Shown one piece after another: positions 1 through 8,267 of a stretch of 64,000 bases of DNA (positions are counted from its first letter, which is position 1; every line of letters starts with the position of its first letter). The notes beneath the pieces were generated by a model. The model was not told where the DNA came from, ran no database searches, and worked only from the letters and a program-made list of their open reading frames with translations. The stretch comes from Nocardioides sp. 503 (GTDB lineage Bacteria; Actinomycetota; Actinomycetes; Propionibacteriales; Nocardioidaceae), in contig NZ_SPUI01000003.1 of the NCBI RefSeq assembly GCF_004522095.1, forward strand, positions 620,001-684,000, read 5' to 3'. Position numbers and translations under genes: made by a program.

Positions 1-52
1 TTCGTACCGGAAGCATGAGTTTCGGGCGGGCAGTGGGACGTGGGGGGTCGGC

Positions 53-1072
53 TCAGAGCTCGCAGCCGACGAGCACCGGCTCGTTGACCAGCGTGATGCC
101 GTACGCCGCCGCCACGCCGTCGCGCACCTCGCGAGCGAGGTCGAGGAGCTCGGCGGTGGTGGCGCCGCCGCGGTTGGTCAGCGCCAGCGGGTGCTTGCCG
201 GACAGGGCGACCCGCGCGTTGCCGTGGCCCTTGTCGAACCCGGCGTGCTGGATCAGCCAGGCCGCGCTGGTCTTGACCCCGCCGTCGGCGGGCCACGACG
301 GCGCGCCGGCGGGCACGGCCTCCGGCGCGACCACCGGGTTGGTGAAGAAGGACCCCGCGCTCCAGGTGTCGTGGTCGGCGGCGTCCAGGACCATGCCCTT
401 GCCCCGGCGCAGGCCCAGCACCGCCTCGCGGACCTCGGCCAGCGGCGCGCGGGCGCCCTCCTCGATGCCGAGCGTCCGGGCGAGCTCGGCGTAGCGCACC
501 GGGGCGCTCAGCGGCCCCTGGGCGAGCTGGAAGGTCACGTCCAGCACGACGTGGCGGCCCGGGTCGGCCTTGAAGCGCGAGTGGCGGTAGCCGAAGCCGC
601 AGTCGGCGTTGGCGAAGGTCCGGACCCCGCGCAGGGTGCGGTCCCACACCCGCACCGACGCGATCGTCTGGGCGACCTCCTGGCCGTAGGCGCCGACGTT
701 CTGGATCGGGGTCGCCCCGACCGCCCCCGGGATGCCCGAGAGGGCCTCGACGCCCACCCAGCCGCGCGCCACGGCCGTGGCGACCAGCTCGTCCCACGAC
801 TCCCCGGCCGCGACCTTCACGAGCACGCCGCCGCACGAGGCGTCGTCCTCGGCGTCGGGGGTCACGCCGCGGGTCGCGACCCGGACGACGACGCCCGGGA
901 AGCCCTCGTCGGCGACCACGAGGTTGCTGCCGCCGCCGAGCACGAGCACGGGCTCGCCCGCGGCGTCCGCGGTGGAGACCGCCTCGACCAGCTCGGCCTC
1001 GGTGGTCGCGGTCACGAGGAGGCCGGCAGGCCCCCCCAGGCGCAGCGTGGTGAGGTCGCGGAGCTCAGGCAC
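53..1072 (-). CDS. murB: UDP-N-acetylenolpyruvoylglucosamine reductase
   Basis: MurB is the cytosolic FAD enzyme that reduces UDP-GlcNAc-enolpyruvate to UDP-MurNAc with NADPH in peptidoglycan precursor synthesis. The 339-residue protein has the FAD-binding GGGSN at 46-50, the GIPGAVGATPIQNVGAYG block at 113-130, YRHSRF at 162-167, the SAGSFFTNP motif at 238-246 whose Ser241 matches the proton-donating serine of the family, and a C-terminal NEP glutamate at 331. The start is a GTG. The gene overlaps the end of the upstream MaoC gene by 8 bp, so it is probably translated from the same mRNA. Length is normal for the family. Link to the dehydratase pair is by operon only; I infer no functional partnership. 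Confidence 0.95.
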   Translation of the reverse strand: MPELRDLTTLRLGGPAGLLVTATTEAELVEAVSTADAAGEPVLVLGGGSNLVVADEGFPGVVVRVATRGVTPDAEDDASCGGVLVKVAAGESWDELVATAVARGWVGVEALSGIPGAVGATPIQNVGAYGQEVAQTIASVRVWDRTLRGVRTFANADCGFGYRHSRFKADPGRHVVLDVTFQLAQGPLSAPVRYAELARTLGIEEGARAPLAEVREAVLGLRRGKGMVLDAADHDTWSAGSFFTNPVVAPEAVPAGAPSWPADGGVKTSAAWLIQHAGFDKGHGNARVALSGKHPLALTNRGGATTAELLDLAREVRDGVAAAYGITLVNEPVLVGCEL

Positions 1073-1442
1073 GGACCACGGCCTTGGGCATGCCCAGGAC
1101 CTTCTGGCCGCCGCTGGTGACCGTGAGCGCCACCGTGGTCAGGTCGCCCTCGGTGCCCTTGACCTCACCGGCGATCTCCAGCTCGACGCCGCCCTCGGCG
1201 GGCACGACGACGGGGTTGGTGAACTTGCAGGCGAGGCTCACCACCTGGGCGCCGGGGAACCAGTCGCCGACGGCGCGGGCCGCGAGTGCCATCGTGTACA
1301 TGCCGTGGGCGATGACCCCGGGCAGGCCGACGCTGAGCGCGACCGTCTCGTCCTGGTGGATCGGGTTGTGGTCGCCGCTGGCCTGCGCGTAGCCGACGAG
1401 GTCGGCGCGGGTGATCGTGAACGTGCGGGTCTCGAGGCTCAT
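1065..1442 (-). CDS. MaoC-fold (R)-specific hydratase/dehydratase, catalytic subunit (HadB-like)
   Basis: This is a 125-residue single hot-dog domain. It keeps the hydratase-2 signature: Tyr18, then SGDHNPIH at 22-29 with the catalytic Asp24 and His29, followed by PGVIAHGM at 41-48. It likely dehydrates or hydrates a 3-hydroxyacyl thioester. In mycobacteria the genes after rpmG at the same locus are hadA, hadB and hadC of the FAS-II dehydratase, so this looks like the catalytic HadB-type partner of the gene upstream. The start at 1442 is chosen because its ATG overlaps the upstream TGA (ATGA); a longer frame to 1484 runs inside the upstream gene. The substrate is unknown: Nocardioides-type bacteria make no mycolic acids, so a role in another acyl pathway is possible. 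Confidence 0.85.
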   Translation of the reverse strand: MSLETRTFTITRADLVGYAQASGDHNPIHQDETVALSVGLPGVIAHGMYTMALAARAVGDWFPGAQVVSLACKFTNPVVVPAEGGVELEIAGEVKGTEGDLTTVALTVTSGGQKVLGMPKAVVRA

Positions 1443-1840
1443 GCGTCGGCTCCCCGGTGGACGAGCGTGGCGGAGGTGCGGCACACGACCGCACCCGTGG
1501 CGTCGGCGATCTCGCTGGTGGTCCCGATGATGTCGTTGCCGCCGATCTGGCGCAGGCTCGCGACGGTCAGCGTCGCGCTCAGCACGTCGCCGGGCAGGAC
1601 CGGGCGCTCGTAGACGAAGTCCTGGGCGCCGTGGACGATGCGGTGCAGCTCGATCGCCTCCGCCTCGAGGAAGGCGTTCATGGCGTCGAAGGCCAGGACG
1701 ATCGGGAACGTCGCGGGGGCCGGCCCGCCGGCGTACTCCCCGCCCGTGGCGGCCACGAACTCACGCACCCGGTCCTCGGAGACCTCGAGACGGGGGGTCG
1801 GCGGGAAGACCCGGCCGACGAGGGACTGGTCGACTGGCAT
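1439..1840 (-). CDS. MaoC-like N-terminal dehydratase, non-catalytic subunit (HadA-like)
   Basis: A 133-residue hot-dog protein of the FAS1/HadA-type MaoC N-terminal family. It has the long central helix region (residues 20-60, rich in FVAATGGEYAG and FPIVLAFDAMN segments) but no GDxNPxH catalytic motif. In the mycobacterial HadAB and HadBC dimers one subunit carries the catalytic pair and the other binds the acyl chain; by analogy this one forms a heterodimer with the next gene, to which it is coupled by an ATGA overlap. The start has no Shine-Dalgarno sequence but sits 6 nt after a TAGATT box, so a leaderless mRNA is likely. The rpmG terminator lies immediately upstream, which separates the two transcripts. 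Confidence 0.85.
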   Translation of the reverse strand: MPVDQSLVGRVFPPTPRLEVSEDRVREFVAATGGEYAGGPAPATFPIVLAFDAMNAFLEAEAIELHRIVHGAQDFVYERPVLPGDVLSATLTVASLRQIGGNDIIGTTSEIADATGAVVCRTSATLVHRGADA

Positions 1841-1846
1841 GGCTCG

Positions 1847-1852
1847 AATCTA
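1847..1852 (-). promoter_or_regulatory. -10 box for a leaderless transcript of the MaoC pair and murB
   Basis: On the minus strand TAGATT is followed by six bases and the ATG at 1840. This spacing puts the transcription start on or next to the A of the start codon. No purine-rich ribosome site lies between. It sits downstream of the rpmG terminator. Confidence 0.55.
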
Positions 1853-1878
1853 GTCGCTGCACGGGGCGCCGCTAAATG

Positions 1879-1914
1879 CGACCGACCCGCCGCGGGTCAG
1901 CGGCGGGTCGGTCG
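1879..1914 (-). terminator. Terminator of rpmG
   Basis: Two perfect 15-base arms (1879-1893 and 1900-1914) enclose a 6-base loop. On the minus strand the stem is followed by GCATTTA, a short T run. It lies 12 bp after the rpmG stop codon. Confidence 0.8.
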
Positions 1915-1925
1915 GCAGGTCTGGA

Positions 1926-2096
1926 TCAGCGGGTCTCGCGGTGCGCCTTGTGGCAGCGGCAGCGCGGGCAGAACTTCGCCAGCTCCAACCGGTCGGGGTC
2001 GTTGCGGCGGTTCTTCTTGGTGATGTAGTTGCGCTCCTTGCAGTCCACGCACGCGAGCGTGATCTTGGGGCGAACGTCGGAGCTCTTGCTGGCCAC
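1926..2096 (-). CDS. rpmG: 50S ribosomal protein L33
   Basis: A 56-residue basic protein of the large ribosomal subunit. It carries two cysteine pairs, CVDC near residues 16-19 and CPRC near 43-46, the zinc-ribbon (C+) form of L33. Actinobacteria often also carry a zinc-free paralogue used under zinc limitation; that paralogue is not in this window. The GTG at 2096 is chosen because AAAGGA lies 8 nt upstream and the protein then has the family length; an open frame extends upstream to 2162 but runs into the tRNA-Met gene. The order tRNA-Thr, tRNA-Met, rpmG, MaoC, MaoC matches the mycobacterial locus. Confidence 0.95.
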   Translation of the reverse strand: MASKSSDVRPKITLACVDCKERNYITKKNRRNDPDRLELAKFCPRCRCHKAHRETR

Positions 2097-2129
2097 GGGA
2101 AGTCCTTTGTCGTATTCAGTCGTCTTGCG

Positions 2130-2203
2130 TAGCGGGGGCGGGACTCGAACCCGCGACACCACGATTATGAGCCGTGTGCTCTAACCACCTGAGCTACCCC
2201 GCC
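2130..2203 (-). tRNA. tRNA-Met (anticodon CAT, elongator type)
   Basis: A 74-nt cloverleaf. Acceptor GGCGGGG (2197-2203) pairs with CCCCGCT, the anticodon loop is CTCATAA, and the T arm is GCGGG-TTCGAGT-CCCGC. The first pair is G-T in DNA and the discriminator is A. It lacks the C1 start usual for initiator tRNA, and its place between tRNA-Thr and rpmG matches the elongator tRNA-Met of mycobacteria. A tRNA-Ile2 with a lysidine-modified CAT anticodon is less likely. Confidence 0.93.
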
Positions 2204-2239
2204 ATGGGGAAGGGATCAGGCTCATCAGAGCCTACCCAG

Positions 2240-2312
2240 AGCCCCTTTACGGAATCGAACCGTAGACCTTCTCCTTACCATGGAGACGCTCTGCCGACTG
2301 AGCTAAAGGGGC
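2240..2312 (-). tRNA. tRNA-Thr (anticodon GGT)
   Basis: A 73-nt cloverleaf. Acceptor GCCCCTT (2306-2312) pairs with AAGGGGC, the anticodon stem TCTCC/GGAGA holds the loop ATGGTAA, and the T arm has GGTTCGATTCC. It is 36 bp upstream of tRNA-Met on the same strand, so the two are probably cotranscribed with rpmG. Confidence 0.95.
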
Positions 2313-2385
2313 AACGACGGAGAACGATACACAGGGGGGTGACGGAAGGAGAAATCGGTCCGGCCGCCGCCCCGACGCCCCGTTC

Positions 2386-3789
2386 TCAGGCCTGGATGCG
2401 GGCCCACGGACGGGCCTGCTCGAGCTCGTAGGACAGCTCCAGCAGCGTCGCCTCGCGACCGGCCCCGGCGCCGAACATGACGCCCAGCGGCAGCCCGTCG
2501 GAGGTGCTCGCGAGCGGCAGCGAGACGGCCGGGTCGCCGGTGGCGTTCTGCAGCGGCGTGAAGGCCACCCAGTCGAGGAGCCGGCCCATGATCGTGTCGA
2601 AGTCCTGGGTGGGGTCGAGGTGCCCGACCTCGGGGGTCGCGGTGGCCAGGGTGGGCGTCAGGAGGACGTCGTAGCGGCGGAAGAAGACCTCCGACTGGGA
2701 CTTCGTGCGGCGCAGCCGGGCGATCGCGCGCGGGAGCCGGTGCAGGTTGCGCCGGCAGTGGCGGTCCAGTCCGAGCGTGAGGTTGTCGAGGTTCTGCGGA
2801 GCCCAGGAAGCACCGTGGGTGCGGCGCCCGGTGCGGACCAGGAACATCGCCAGCATCGACCAGTAGAGCAGGAAGTCGTCGGGGAACGTCGACGGCACCA
2901 TCATCGCCTCGACCGGCTCCACGTGGTGGCCCAGGTCCTCCAGCAGCGACCCGACGTCCTCGGTGAGCGCGGCCACCTCCGGGCTGGCCGGCATCCCCAT
3001 CCCCGTGGTGTTGAGGGCGACCCGCAGCCGACCCTTGCCGGGCCTGGTGATGTCGCCGATCGGGGGCAGGTGGAGCGCGCGGTAGACCTTCTCGGCCTCC
3101 CGGAGGAACGCCGCCGTGTCGCGCACGGAGCGGGTCAGCACCCCGTCGGAGACGATCCGGATCGGCATGTCGCGGGCCATCTTGTCCTGCGCCAACCGGT
3201 CGCGGGTCGGCTTGAGGCCGACCAGCCCGTTGACGGAGGCCGGGATGCGGATGGAGCCGCCGCCGTCGTTGGCGTGGGCGAGCGGCACCGCGCCGGCCGC
3301 CACGAGCGCCGCGGACCCGGCCGAGGACGCCCCGGCCACGTGGTCGGTCGACCACGGTGAGCGCACCGCCCCGAGACGGGGGTGCTCCGCCGCGGCGGAG
3401 AAGCCGTACTCGGACAGCTGGGTCTTGCCCAGCGGCACCAGTCCGGTCGCGAGGTACATCCGCGCGAAGTCCCCGTCGGCCGCCTGCGGGCGAGCGACGT
3501 AGGAGTCGGTGCCGGCCTGGGTCGGCATCCCCTGCACGTCGACGTTGTCCTTGACGAACGTCGGCACGCCGGCGAAGTAGCCCGGCCGCGGCGCCCGGGC
3601 CTCCGTCCGCGCCCGGTCGTAGGCACGGAACGCCACCGCGTTGAGGTCGGGGTCGACCCGCTCCACCCGCGCGACCGCGGCCTCCACCACGTCCGGCACC
3701 GACACCGCCCCCGCGTGCAGGGCCTCGACCAGCCCGACCGCGTCGAGCTCTCCCAGGGCGTCGTCGGTGAAGGCGTGGATGCGGTTCAT
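2386..3789 (-). CDS. Amidase (amidase-signature family)
   Basis: A 467-residue serine hydrolase of the amidase-signature family, predicted to hydrolyse a carboxamide or related bond in the cytosol. The Ser-cisSer-Lys triad is visible: Lys80 in the FVKDN motif, the cis-serine in the GASSAGS loop at about 153-159, and the nucleophile Ser179 in NDGGGSIRIPAS. It is not GatA: the motif spacing fits but no gatB or gatC is near. The start at 3789 is the ATG; a TTG three codons upstream is in frame. The ATG lies 7 nt after TAGGTT, so the mRNA is probably leaderless, and that box overlaps the stop of the upstream glycosylase gene. The substrate cannot be read from sequence. Confidence 0.88.
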   Translation of the reverse strand: MNRIHAFTDDALGELDAVGLVEALHAGAVSVPDVVEAAVARVERVDPDLNAVAFRAYDRARTEARAPRPGYFAGVPTFVKDNVDVQGMPTQAGTDSYVARPQAADGDFARMYLATGLVPLGKTQLSEYGFSAAAEHPRLGAVRSPWSTDHVAGASSAGSAALVAAGAVPLAHANDGGGSIRIPASVNGLVGLKPTRDRLAQDKMARDMPIRIVSDGVLTRSVRDTAAFLREAEKVYRALHLPPIGDITRPGKGRLRVALNTTGMGMPASPEVAALTEDVGSLLEDLGHHVEPVEAMMVPSTFPDDFLLYWSMLAMFLVRTGRRTHGASWAPQNLDNLTLGLDRHCRRNLHRLPRAIARLRRTKSQSEVFFRRYDVLLTPTLATATPEVGHLDPTQDFDTIMGRLLDWVAFTPLQNATGDPAVSLPLASTSDGLPLGVMFGAGAGREATLLELSYELEQARPWARIQA

Positions 3790-3796
3790 GCAGTGC

Positions 3797-3802
3797 AACC
3801 TA
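3797..3802 (-). promoter_or_regulatory. -10 box for a leaderless amidase transcript
   Basis: TAGGTT on the minus strand, seven bases before the ATG at 3789. Its first three bases are the stop codon of the upstream tag gene, so the promoter lies inside that gene. Confidence 0.5.
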
Positions 3803-4420
3803 GTCGCGTCCGGCGCTCGAGGAGGGGCGAATCCGGGTCGCGGCCCCGCGGCGGTGGCAGCCGACCAGGTGGGGGTCGAAGAGGCCGATGGCCTCGCTCA
3901 GCGCGTACATCGTGGTGGGGCCGACGAAGGCGAAGCCGCGCTTCTTCAGCGCCTTGGAGAGCGCGACCGACTCCGGGGAGGTCGTGACCATCTCCTCGGT
4001 CGTCGCCGGCGACGGCGCGACCTCCGGACGGAAGCCGAGGACGAACGCCTCCAGGCCCATGTCGTCGCGCAGCGCCACCGTGGCCCGGGCGTTGGTGAGG
4101 GTCGCCTGGATCTTGAGCCGGTTGCGGACGATGCGCGGCTCCTGCATGAGCCGCTCGACGTCGCCCTCGTCGAAGGCAGCGACCGCGTCGGCGTCGAAGC
4201 GGTGGAAGACCTCGCGGAAGGCCTCGCGCTTGTGCAGGATCGTCGACCAGGACAGGCCGGACTGGAAGGCCTCGAGGGTCAGCCGCTCGAGGTAGGCGGC
4301 CTCGCCGCCGACGGGGTCGCCCCACTCGGTGTCGTGGTAGTCGCGCATGACCCCGGGCCCGCCGGCCCACGGGCACCGCAGCACCCCGTCCTCACCCTGC
4401 ACCGGTCCCATGACCGGCAT
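3800..4420 (-). CDS. tag: DNA-3-methyladenine glycosylase I
   Basis: A base-excision repair enzyme that removes 3-methyladenine from alkylated DNA. The 206-residue protein keeps the zinc ligands of the Tag family at the right spacing: Cys16 and His29 near the N-terminus and His184 and Cys188 in the DPHLVGCH motif. WGDPVGGE at 33-40, EAFQSGLSW at 50-58 and KRGFAFVGPTTMYA at 160-173 are family signatures. The C-terminus runs on past the last zinc ligand by about 18 basic residues. Two ATG codons, 4420 and 4411, are possible starts; the second has better spacing to a GCAGG sequence. The gene follows the pirin gene by 20 bp and is probably in its operon. Confidence 0.93.
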   Translation of the reverse strand: MPVMGPVQGEDGVLRCPWAGGPGVMRDYHDTEWGDPVGGEAAYLERLTLEAFQSGLSWSTILHKREAFREVFHRFDADAVAAFDEGDVERLMQEPRIVRNRLKIQATLTNARATVALRDDMGLEAFVLGFRPEVAPSPATTEEMVTTSPESVALSKALKKRGFAFVGPTTMYALSEAIGLFDPHLVGCHRRGAATRIRPSSSAGRD

Positions 4421-4440
4421 CCTGCCACCGCGCCGACGGC

Positions 4441-5493
4441 TCAGCGGCGCTCCCGCAGGCGGGCGTTGGGCAGGCTCGGCGCCGGGATGGGGGCGAGGTG
4501 CTCCCCGACGACGACGCCGAAGCGGCCGTCACGCACCTGCTGGCCGTCGGGCACGACCCGCTGCCGGCCGTCGCCCTCGCGGAGGCCGCCGGCCTCGTCG
4601 GGGTCGACCGGGACCCCACCGTCGTCCAGGATCTGCGCCTGCCACTGCTCGCGGAAGCCGACGATCTCCTCGTGGCTGCGCCCGACGAAGTTCCACCACA
4701 TCACGATGGCCTCGCCGAACGGCGGTCCGCCGAGCAGCAGCACCCGGACCGGCTCGTCGTGGGCAGCCAGCCGGAGCCGGTCCTGGCCCGGCGGCACGAA
4801 CGCGAGGTCGCTGCGCTCGGCGGTCGTGCCTGCGACGTCGAGCCGGCCGAGGTCGACGAGCACGGCGAGCTCGTAGGAGGGGTCCACGTCGAGCTCGAGC
4901 GCGGCGCCGGGCTCCAGCAGCAGCTCGGCCCCGAGCAGCGGCGTCGCGGTCGGCACCGGGGAGGTGTCGCCCAGCAGCGAGCCCAGGAAGACCCGCGCCT
5001 CCCAGCCCTCCCCCGACACCGGGGACGGCGCGTGGTGGGCGAAACCGGGCGGCTGGTCGCGGGCCGCGTCGGGCAGGGCCACCCACAGCTGGGCGCCGTG
5101 CAGCGTCCGGGTCTCGGCGGTGGACACCTCCGAGTGGCTGATCCCGTGACCGGCGGTCATCAGGTTGACCTCGCCGGGGCGGACCATCGCCTGGTTGCCG
5201 GCGCTGTCGCGGTGCTCGATCTCGCCGGTGAACAGCCAGCTCACGGTCTGCAGGCCGGTGTGGGGGTGCGGCGCCACCGACATGCCCCCGGAGTCGGCGA
5301 CGTCGTCGGGGCCGTAGTGGTCGACGAAGCACCAGGCGCCGACCAGCGAACGCTCCCGCTGCGGCAGGGTACGGCGCACGGTCATGGCCCGCGGGCCGCC
5401 GAGCGGCACCTCCCGCGGCGTCAGCAGCTGCACCCCCGCGCCCTCCTCGGCGGCGCACGTCACGACGTCGGGCCGGTCGTCGAGGTTGCTCAT
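4441..5493 (-). CDS. Pirin family protein
   Basis: A 350-residue bicupin. The N-terminal cupin has the four metal ligands of pirins: His76 and His78 in the APHPH motif, and His120 and Glu122 in GISHSE. Pirins bind Fe; some bacterial members have quercetinase activity and others act as redox-linked regulators, so the role here is open. The C-terminal half holds the GGPPFGEAIVMWWNFVG segment found in many pirins. The start at 5493 is chosen because its ATG overlaps the TGA of the upstream DUF1272 gene (ATGA) and AGGGG lies upstream; a GTG three codons earlier is also in frame. Confidence 0.9.
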   Translation of the reverse strand: MSNLDDRPDVVTCAAEEGAGVQLLTPREVPLGGPRAMTVRRTLPQRERSLVGAWCFVDHYGPDDVADSGGMSVAPHPHTGLQTVSWLFTGEIEHRDSAGNQAMVRPGEVNLMTAGHGISHSEVSTAETRTLHGAQLWVALPDAARDQPPGFAHHAPSPVSGEGWEARVFLGSLLGDTSPVPTATPLLGAELLLEPGAALELDVDPSYELAVLVDLGRLDVAGTTAERSDLAFVPPGQDRLRLAAHDEPVRVLLLGGPPFGEAIVMWWNFVGRSHEEIVGFREQWQAQILDDGGVPVDPDEAGGLREGDGRQRVVPDGQQVRDGRFGVVVGEHLAPIPAPSLPNARLRERR

Positions 5494-5729
5494 GCTCGGC
5501 ACCCCTGCGCCACGACCCGCACGGTCGAGGCCGGGTTGGTCGTCAGCAGCGCGGCCGGTCGGATCGGGCGCGGCACGAGGTTGCCGCCGCAGTTGCGGCA
5601 GGCGCCGCGCAGCACGGTCTCGGCGCAGTCACGGCACCACGTGCACTCGAACGTGCAGATGACGGCGTCGGGCGAGTCCGGCGGCAGGTCGCGGTCGCAG
5701 CACTCGCAGTTGGGACGGAGCTCCAGCAT
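5490..5729 (-). CDS. DUF1272 domain cysteine-rich small protein
   Basis: A 79-residue protein with nine cysteines in its first 47 residues, including CECC (8-11), the CTFECTWCRDC block (25-35) and CRNC (44-47). These are typical of DUF1272, a zinc-binding-type domain of unknown function. The last 30 residues are not conserved in kind. It is coupled to the pirin gene by an ATGA overlap and starts 21 bp after the stop of the molybdopterin oxidoreductase gene, so the three are likely one mRNA. GGGGG precedes the ATG. No function is assigned. Confidence 0.85.
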   Translation of the reverse strand: MLELRPNCECCDRDLPPDSPDAVICTFECTWCRDCAETVLRGACRNCGGNLVPRPIRPAALLTTNPASTVRVVAQGCRA

Positions 5730-5750
5730 GCCCCCAGTCTGCCCGACGGG

Positions 5751-8129
5751 TCAGGACAGCTGGGGCGGCTCGATGTAGCGCTTGGTCTCGTCGCCCCTCG
5801 CGTAGGAGTGGGCGTCGCTGGTGTGCACGACACCCGTCCGGCCCCCGTCGGACTTCTTGAGGTGCACGATCACCGACTTGTACGCCGGCTGGTTGCTGCC
5901 CTCGGCGGTGTGCTCGAGCGCGACCAGCGGGTTGGCCTCGGGGTAGTAGGCCGCCGCGCAGCCACGGGGCTGGTCGTAGGCGACGATCCGGAAGGTCGGC
6001 ACCTGGCGGACCGAGCCGTCCTTCCACTCGCTGATGATGTCGACGAGGTCGCCCTCCTCGAAGCCGAGCGAGGTGATGTCGTCGCGGTGCAGGAAGACCA
6101 CCCGGCGGCCGCCCTCGATCCCGCGGTAGCGGTCGCTGAGGCCGTAGATCGTGGTGTTGAACTGGTCGTGGGAGCGGATCGTCTGCAGCACGAGCTTGCC
6201 CTCGGGGATCTGCAGGACCTCGAGCGGGCTCACCTGGAACATCGCCTTGCCCGCGTCGGTGGGGAAGGTCCGGGTGTCGCGCGGCGGGTGGGGCAGCACG
6301 AAGCCCCCGGGCTGGCTCGACTTCTCGTCGAAGGCGGCACATCCCGGGACGACGCGGGAGATGGAGTGGCGGATCTCGCTGTAGTCGGAGCGGAACCTCG
6401 CCCACGGGACCGGGCTCGACTCACCGAGCGTGGCCAGCGCGAGCGAGCAGACGATGTCGACCTCGGAGCGCAGGTGCGGCGAGGCCGGCTTGAGCGGGCC
6501 GTGCGAGGTGTGCACCGCCGACATCGAGTCCTCGACGGTGACCTTCTGCAGGCGCCCGCCGGTGAGGTCGCGCTCGCTGCGGCCCATCGCCGGGAGGATC
6601 AGCGCCTCGCGCCCGTGGACGACGTGGGACCGGTTCAGCTTGGTCGAGACCTGCACGGTGAGGTCGGCCGAGCGCATGGCGTCCTCGGTGACGGAGGTGT
6701 CGGGCGCGGCGGAGACGAAGTTGCCTCCGAGGCCCATGAAGAACTTGGCGTCCCCGTCGTTGAGGGCCTTGATCGAGGCGACGCTGTCGAGGCCGTGCTC
6801 GCGCGGCGGGTCGAAGCCGAACTCGGCCTGCAGCGCGTCCAGGAAGTGGTCGGGCACCCGCTCCCAGATGCCCATGGTGCGGTCGCCCTGCACGTTGGAG
6901 TGGCCGCGCACCGGGCACAGGCCGGCGCCGGGCTTGCCGATGTTGCCCTGGAGGAACGCGACGTTGACGATCTCCTTCACCGTGGCCACCGCGTTGTGGT
7001 GCTGGGTGATGCCCATCGCCCAGCAGGTGATGGTCTTCGACGACGCCTGGAACATCCGCGCCGCCTGCTCGATCTCCTCGCGGGGGAGGCCGGTGGACTC
7101 CAGGACCTGGTCCCAGTCGAGCTCGCCCAGCGCGGCGGCGTACTCCTCGAAGCCGGAGGTGTACTGCTCGATGAAGTCGCGGTCGACGCTCCCCCACTCG
7201 AGCAGCAGGGCGCCGATCGCCTGCATGAGCGCGAGGTCGCCGTTGGTGCGCACCTGGAGGTAGAGGTCGGCGAGGCCGGTGCCGGGGCCGACCATCCCGC
7301 GCGCGGTCTGGGGGTTCTTGAACCGCACCAGCCCCGTCTCCTTGAGCGGGTTGACGGCGATGATCTTGGCGCCGTTCTGCTTGGCGATCTCGAGCGCCGA
7401 GAGCATCCGCGGGTGGTTGGTGCCGGGGTTCTGGCCCATGATCACGATCAGCTCGGCCTTGTGCACGTCGTCCAGCGACACCGAGCCCTTGCCGATGCCG
7501 ATGGACTCGGCCAGGGCGACCGAGGTCGACTCGTGGCACATGTTGGAGCAGTCGGGCAGGTTGTTGGTGCCGTAGGCGCGCACGAAGAGCTGGTAGAGGT
7601 ACGCCGCCTCGTTGGACACCTTGCCGGAGGTGTAGAAGATCGCCTGGTCGGGCTCGATGGCCCGCAGGTGACGTGCCATGAGGGCGTAGGCGCCGTCCCA
7701 GTCGATCGGCTCGTAGTGGGTGCCGCCGGCGCGCAGCACCATCGGCTCGACGACCCGGCCCTGCTGGTTGAGCCAGTAGTCGGTGTGCTCGGCCAGGTCG
7801 GCCACGGAGTGCGCGGCGAAGAACTCGCGGCCGATCAGGTCACGGGTCGCCTCGTCGGCCACGGCCTTGACGCCGTTCTCGCAGAACTCCGCGGCATGGC
7901 GGTGGTCCGGGCTCGGGTCGGGCCAGGCACAGCCCTGGCAGTCGAAGCCGTCGGTCTGGTTGAGCTTGAGCAGGGTCCGCCCCGAGCGGACCACCCCCAT
8001 GTGCTCGACCGCGCGCTTGAGCGCCACCGCGACCGCGACCGGTCCCGCGGCCGCACTCGATCGGTGACCGACCTCGACGTCGGCCTCGTTGATCTCGGTC
8101 TCTCGTGCCCGTCGTCCCATGCTCCGCAT
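5751..8129 (-). CDS. FdhF/YdeP family molybdopterin oxidoreductase
   Basis: A 792-residue cytoplasmic enzyme of the DMSO-reductase superfamily. It has the N-terminal DCQGCAWPDP motif (Cys64, Cys67) and Cys83, which suit an iron-sulfur cluster, the CSNMCHESTS segment (Cys198 aligns in position with the Se-Cys/Cys Mo ligand of formate dehydrogenase H), the CPVRGHSNVQGDRTMGIW block typical of YdeP-type proteins, and a C-terminal molydopterin dinucleotide-binding domain (FNTTIYGLSDRYRG region). No twin-arginine signal is seen. E. coli YdeP affects acid resistance, but the substrate is unknown. An open frame continues upstream to 8945 across the divergent RDD gene and is not coding. The ATG at 8120 is an alternative start. 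Confidence 0.88.
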   Translation of the reverse strand: MRSMGRRARETEINEADVEVGHRSSAAAGPVAVAVALKRAVEHMGVVRSGRTLLKLNQTDGFDCQGCAWPDPSPDHRHAAEFCENGVKAVADEATRDLIGREFFAAHSVADLAEHTDYWLNQQGRVVEPMVLRAGGTHYEPIDWDGAYALMARHLRAIEPDQAIFYTSGKVSNEAAYLYQLFVRAYGTNNLPDCSNMCHESTSVALAESIGIGKGSVSLDDVHKAELIVIMGQNPGTNHPRMLSALEIAKQNGAKIIAVNPLKETGLVRFKNPQTARGMVGPGTGLADLYLQVRTNGDLALMQAIGALLLEWGSVDRDFIEQYTSGFEEYAAALGELDWDQVLESTGLPREEIEQAARMFQASSKTITCWAMGITQHHNAVATVKEIVNVAFLQGNIGKPGAGLCPVRGHSNVQGDRTMGIWERVPDHFLDALQAEFGFDPPREHGLDSVASIKALNDGDAKFFMGLGGNFVSAAPDTSVTEDAMRSADLTVQVSTKLNRSHVVHGREALILPAMGRSERDLTGGRLQKVTVEDSMSAVHTSHGPLKPASPHLRSEVDIVCSLALATLGESSPVPWARFRSDYSEIRHSISRVVPGCAAFDEKSSQPGGFVLPHPPRDTRTFPTDAGKAMFQVSPLEVLQIPEGKLVLQTIRSHDQFNTTIYGLSDRYRGIEGGRRVVFLHRDDITSLGFEEGDLVDIISEWKDGSVRQVPTFRIVAYDQPRGCAAAYYPEANPLVALEHTAEGSNQPAYKSVIVHLKKSDGGRTGVVHTSDAHSYARGDETKRYIEPPQLS

Positions 8130-8267
8130 GTACCCATCCTGACAAGCCTCCATGAGCACGACCCCGACACGTCGTCCCGGACCCTGTCGGGCGGGGCCCG
8201 GAACCGCTAGTTTCAGGCTCAGCCCAGCGCACCCCCGACCCTGCGCGGGCCCACCGAAGGAGCCTCG

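Noticed and set aside
5808..8210. An 800-codon + strand frame opposite the FdhF/YdeP gene
   Set aside because: Molybdopterin-enzyme motifs are on the minus strand; this frame has no recognisable domain.
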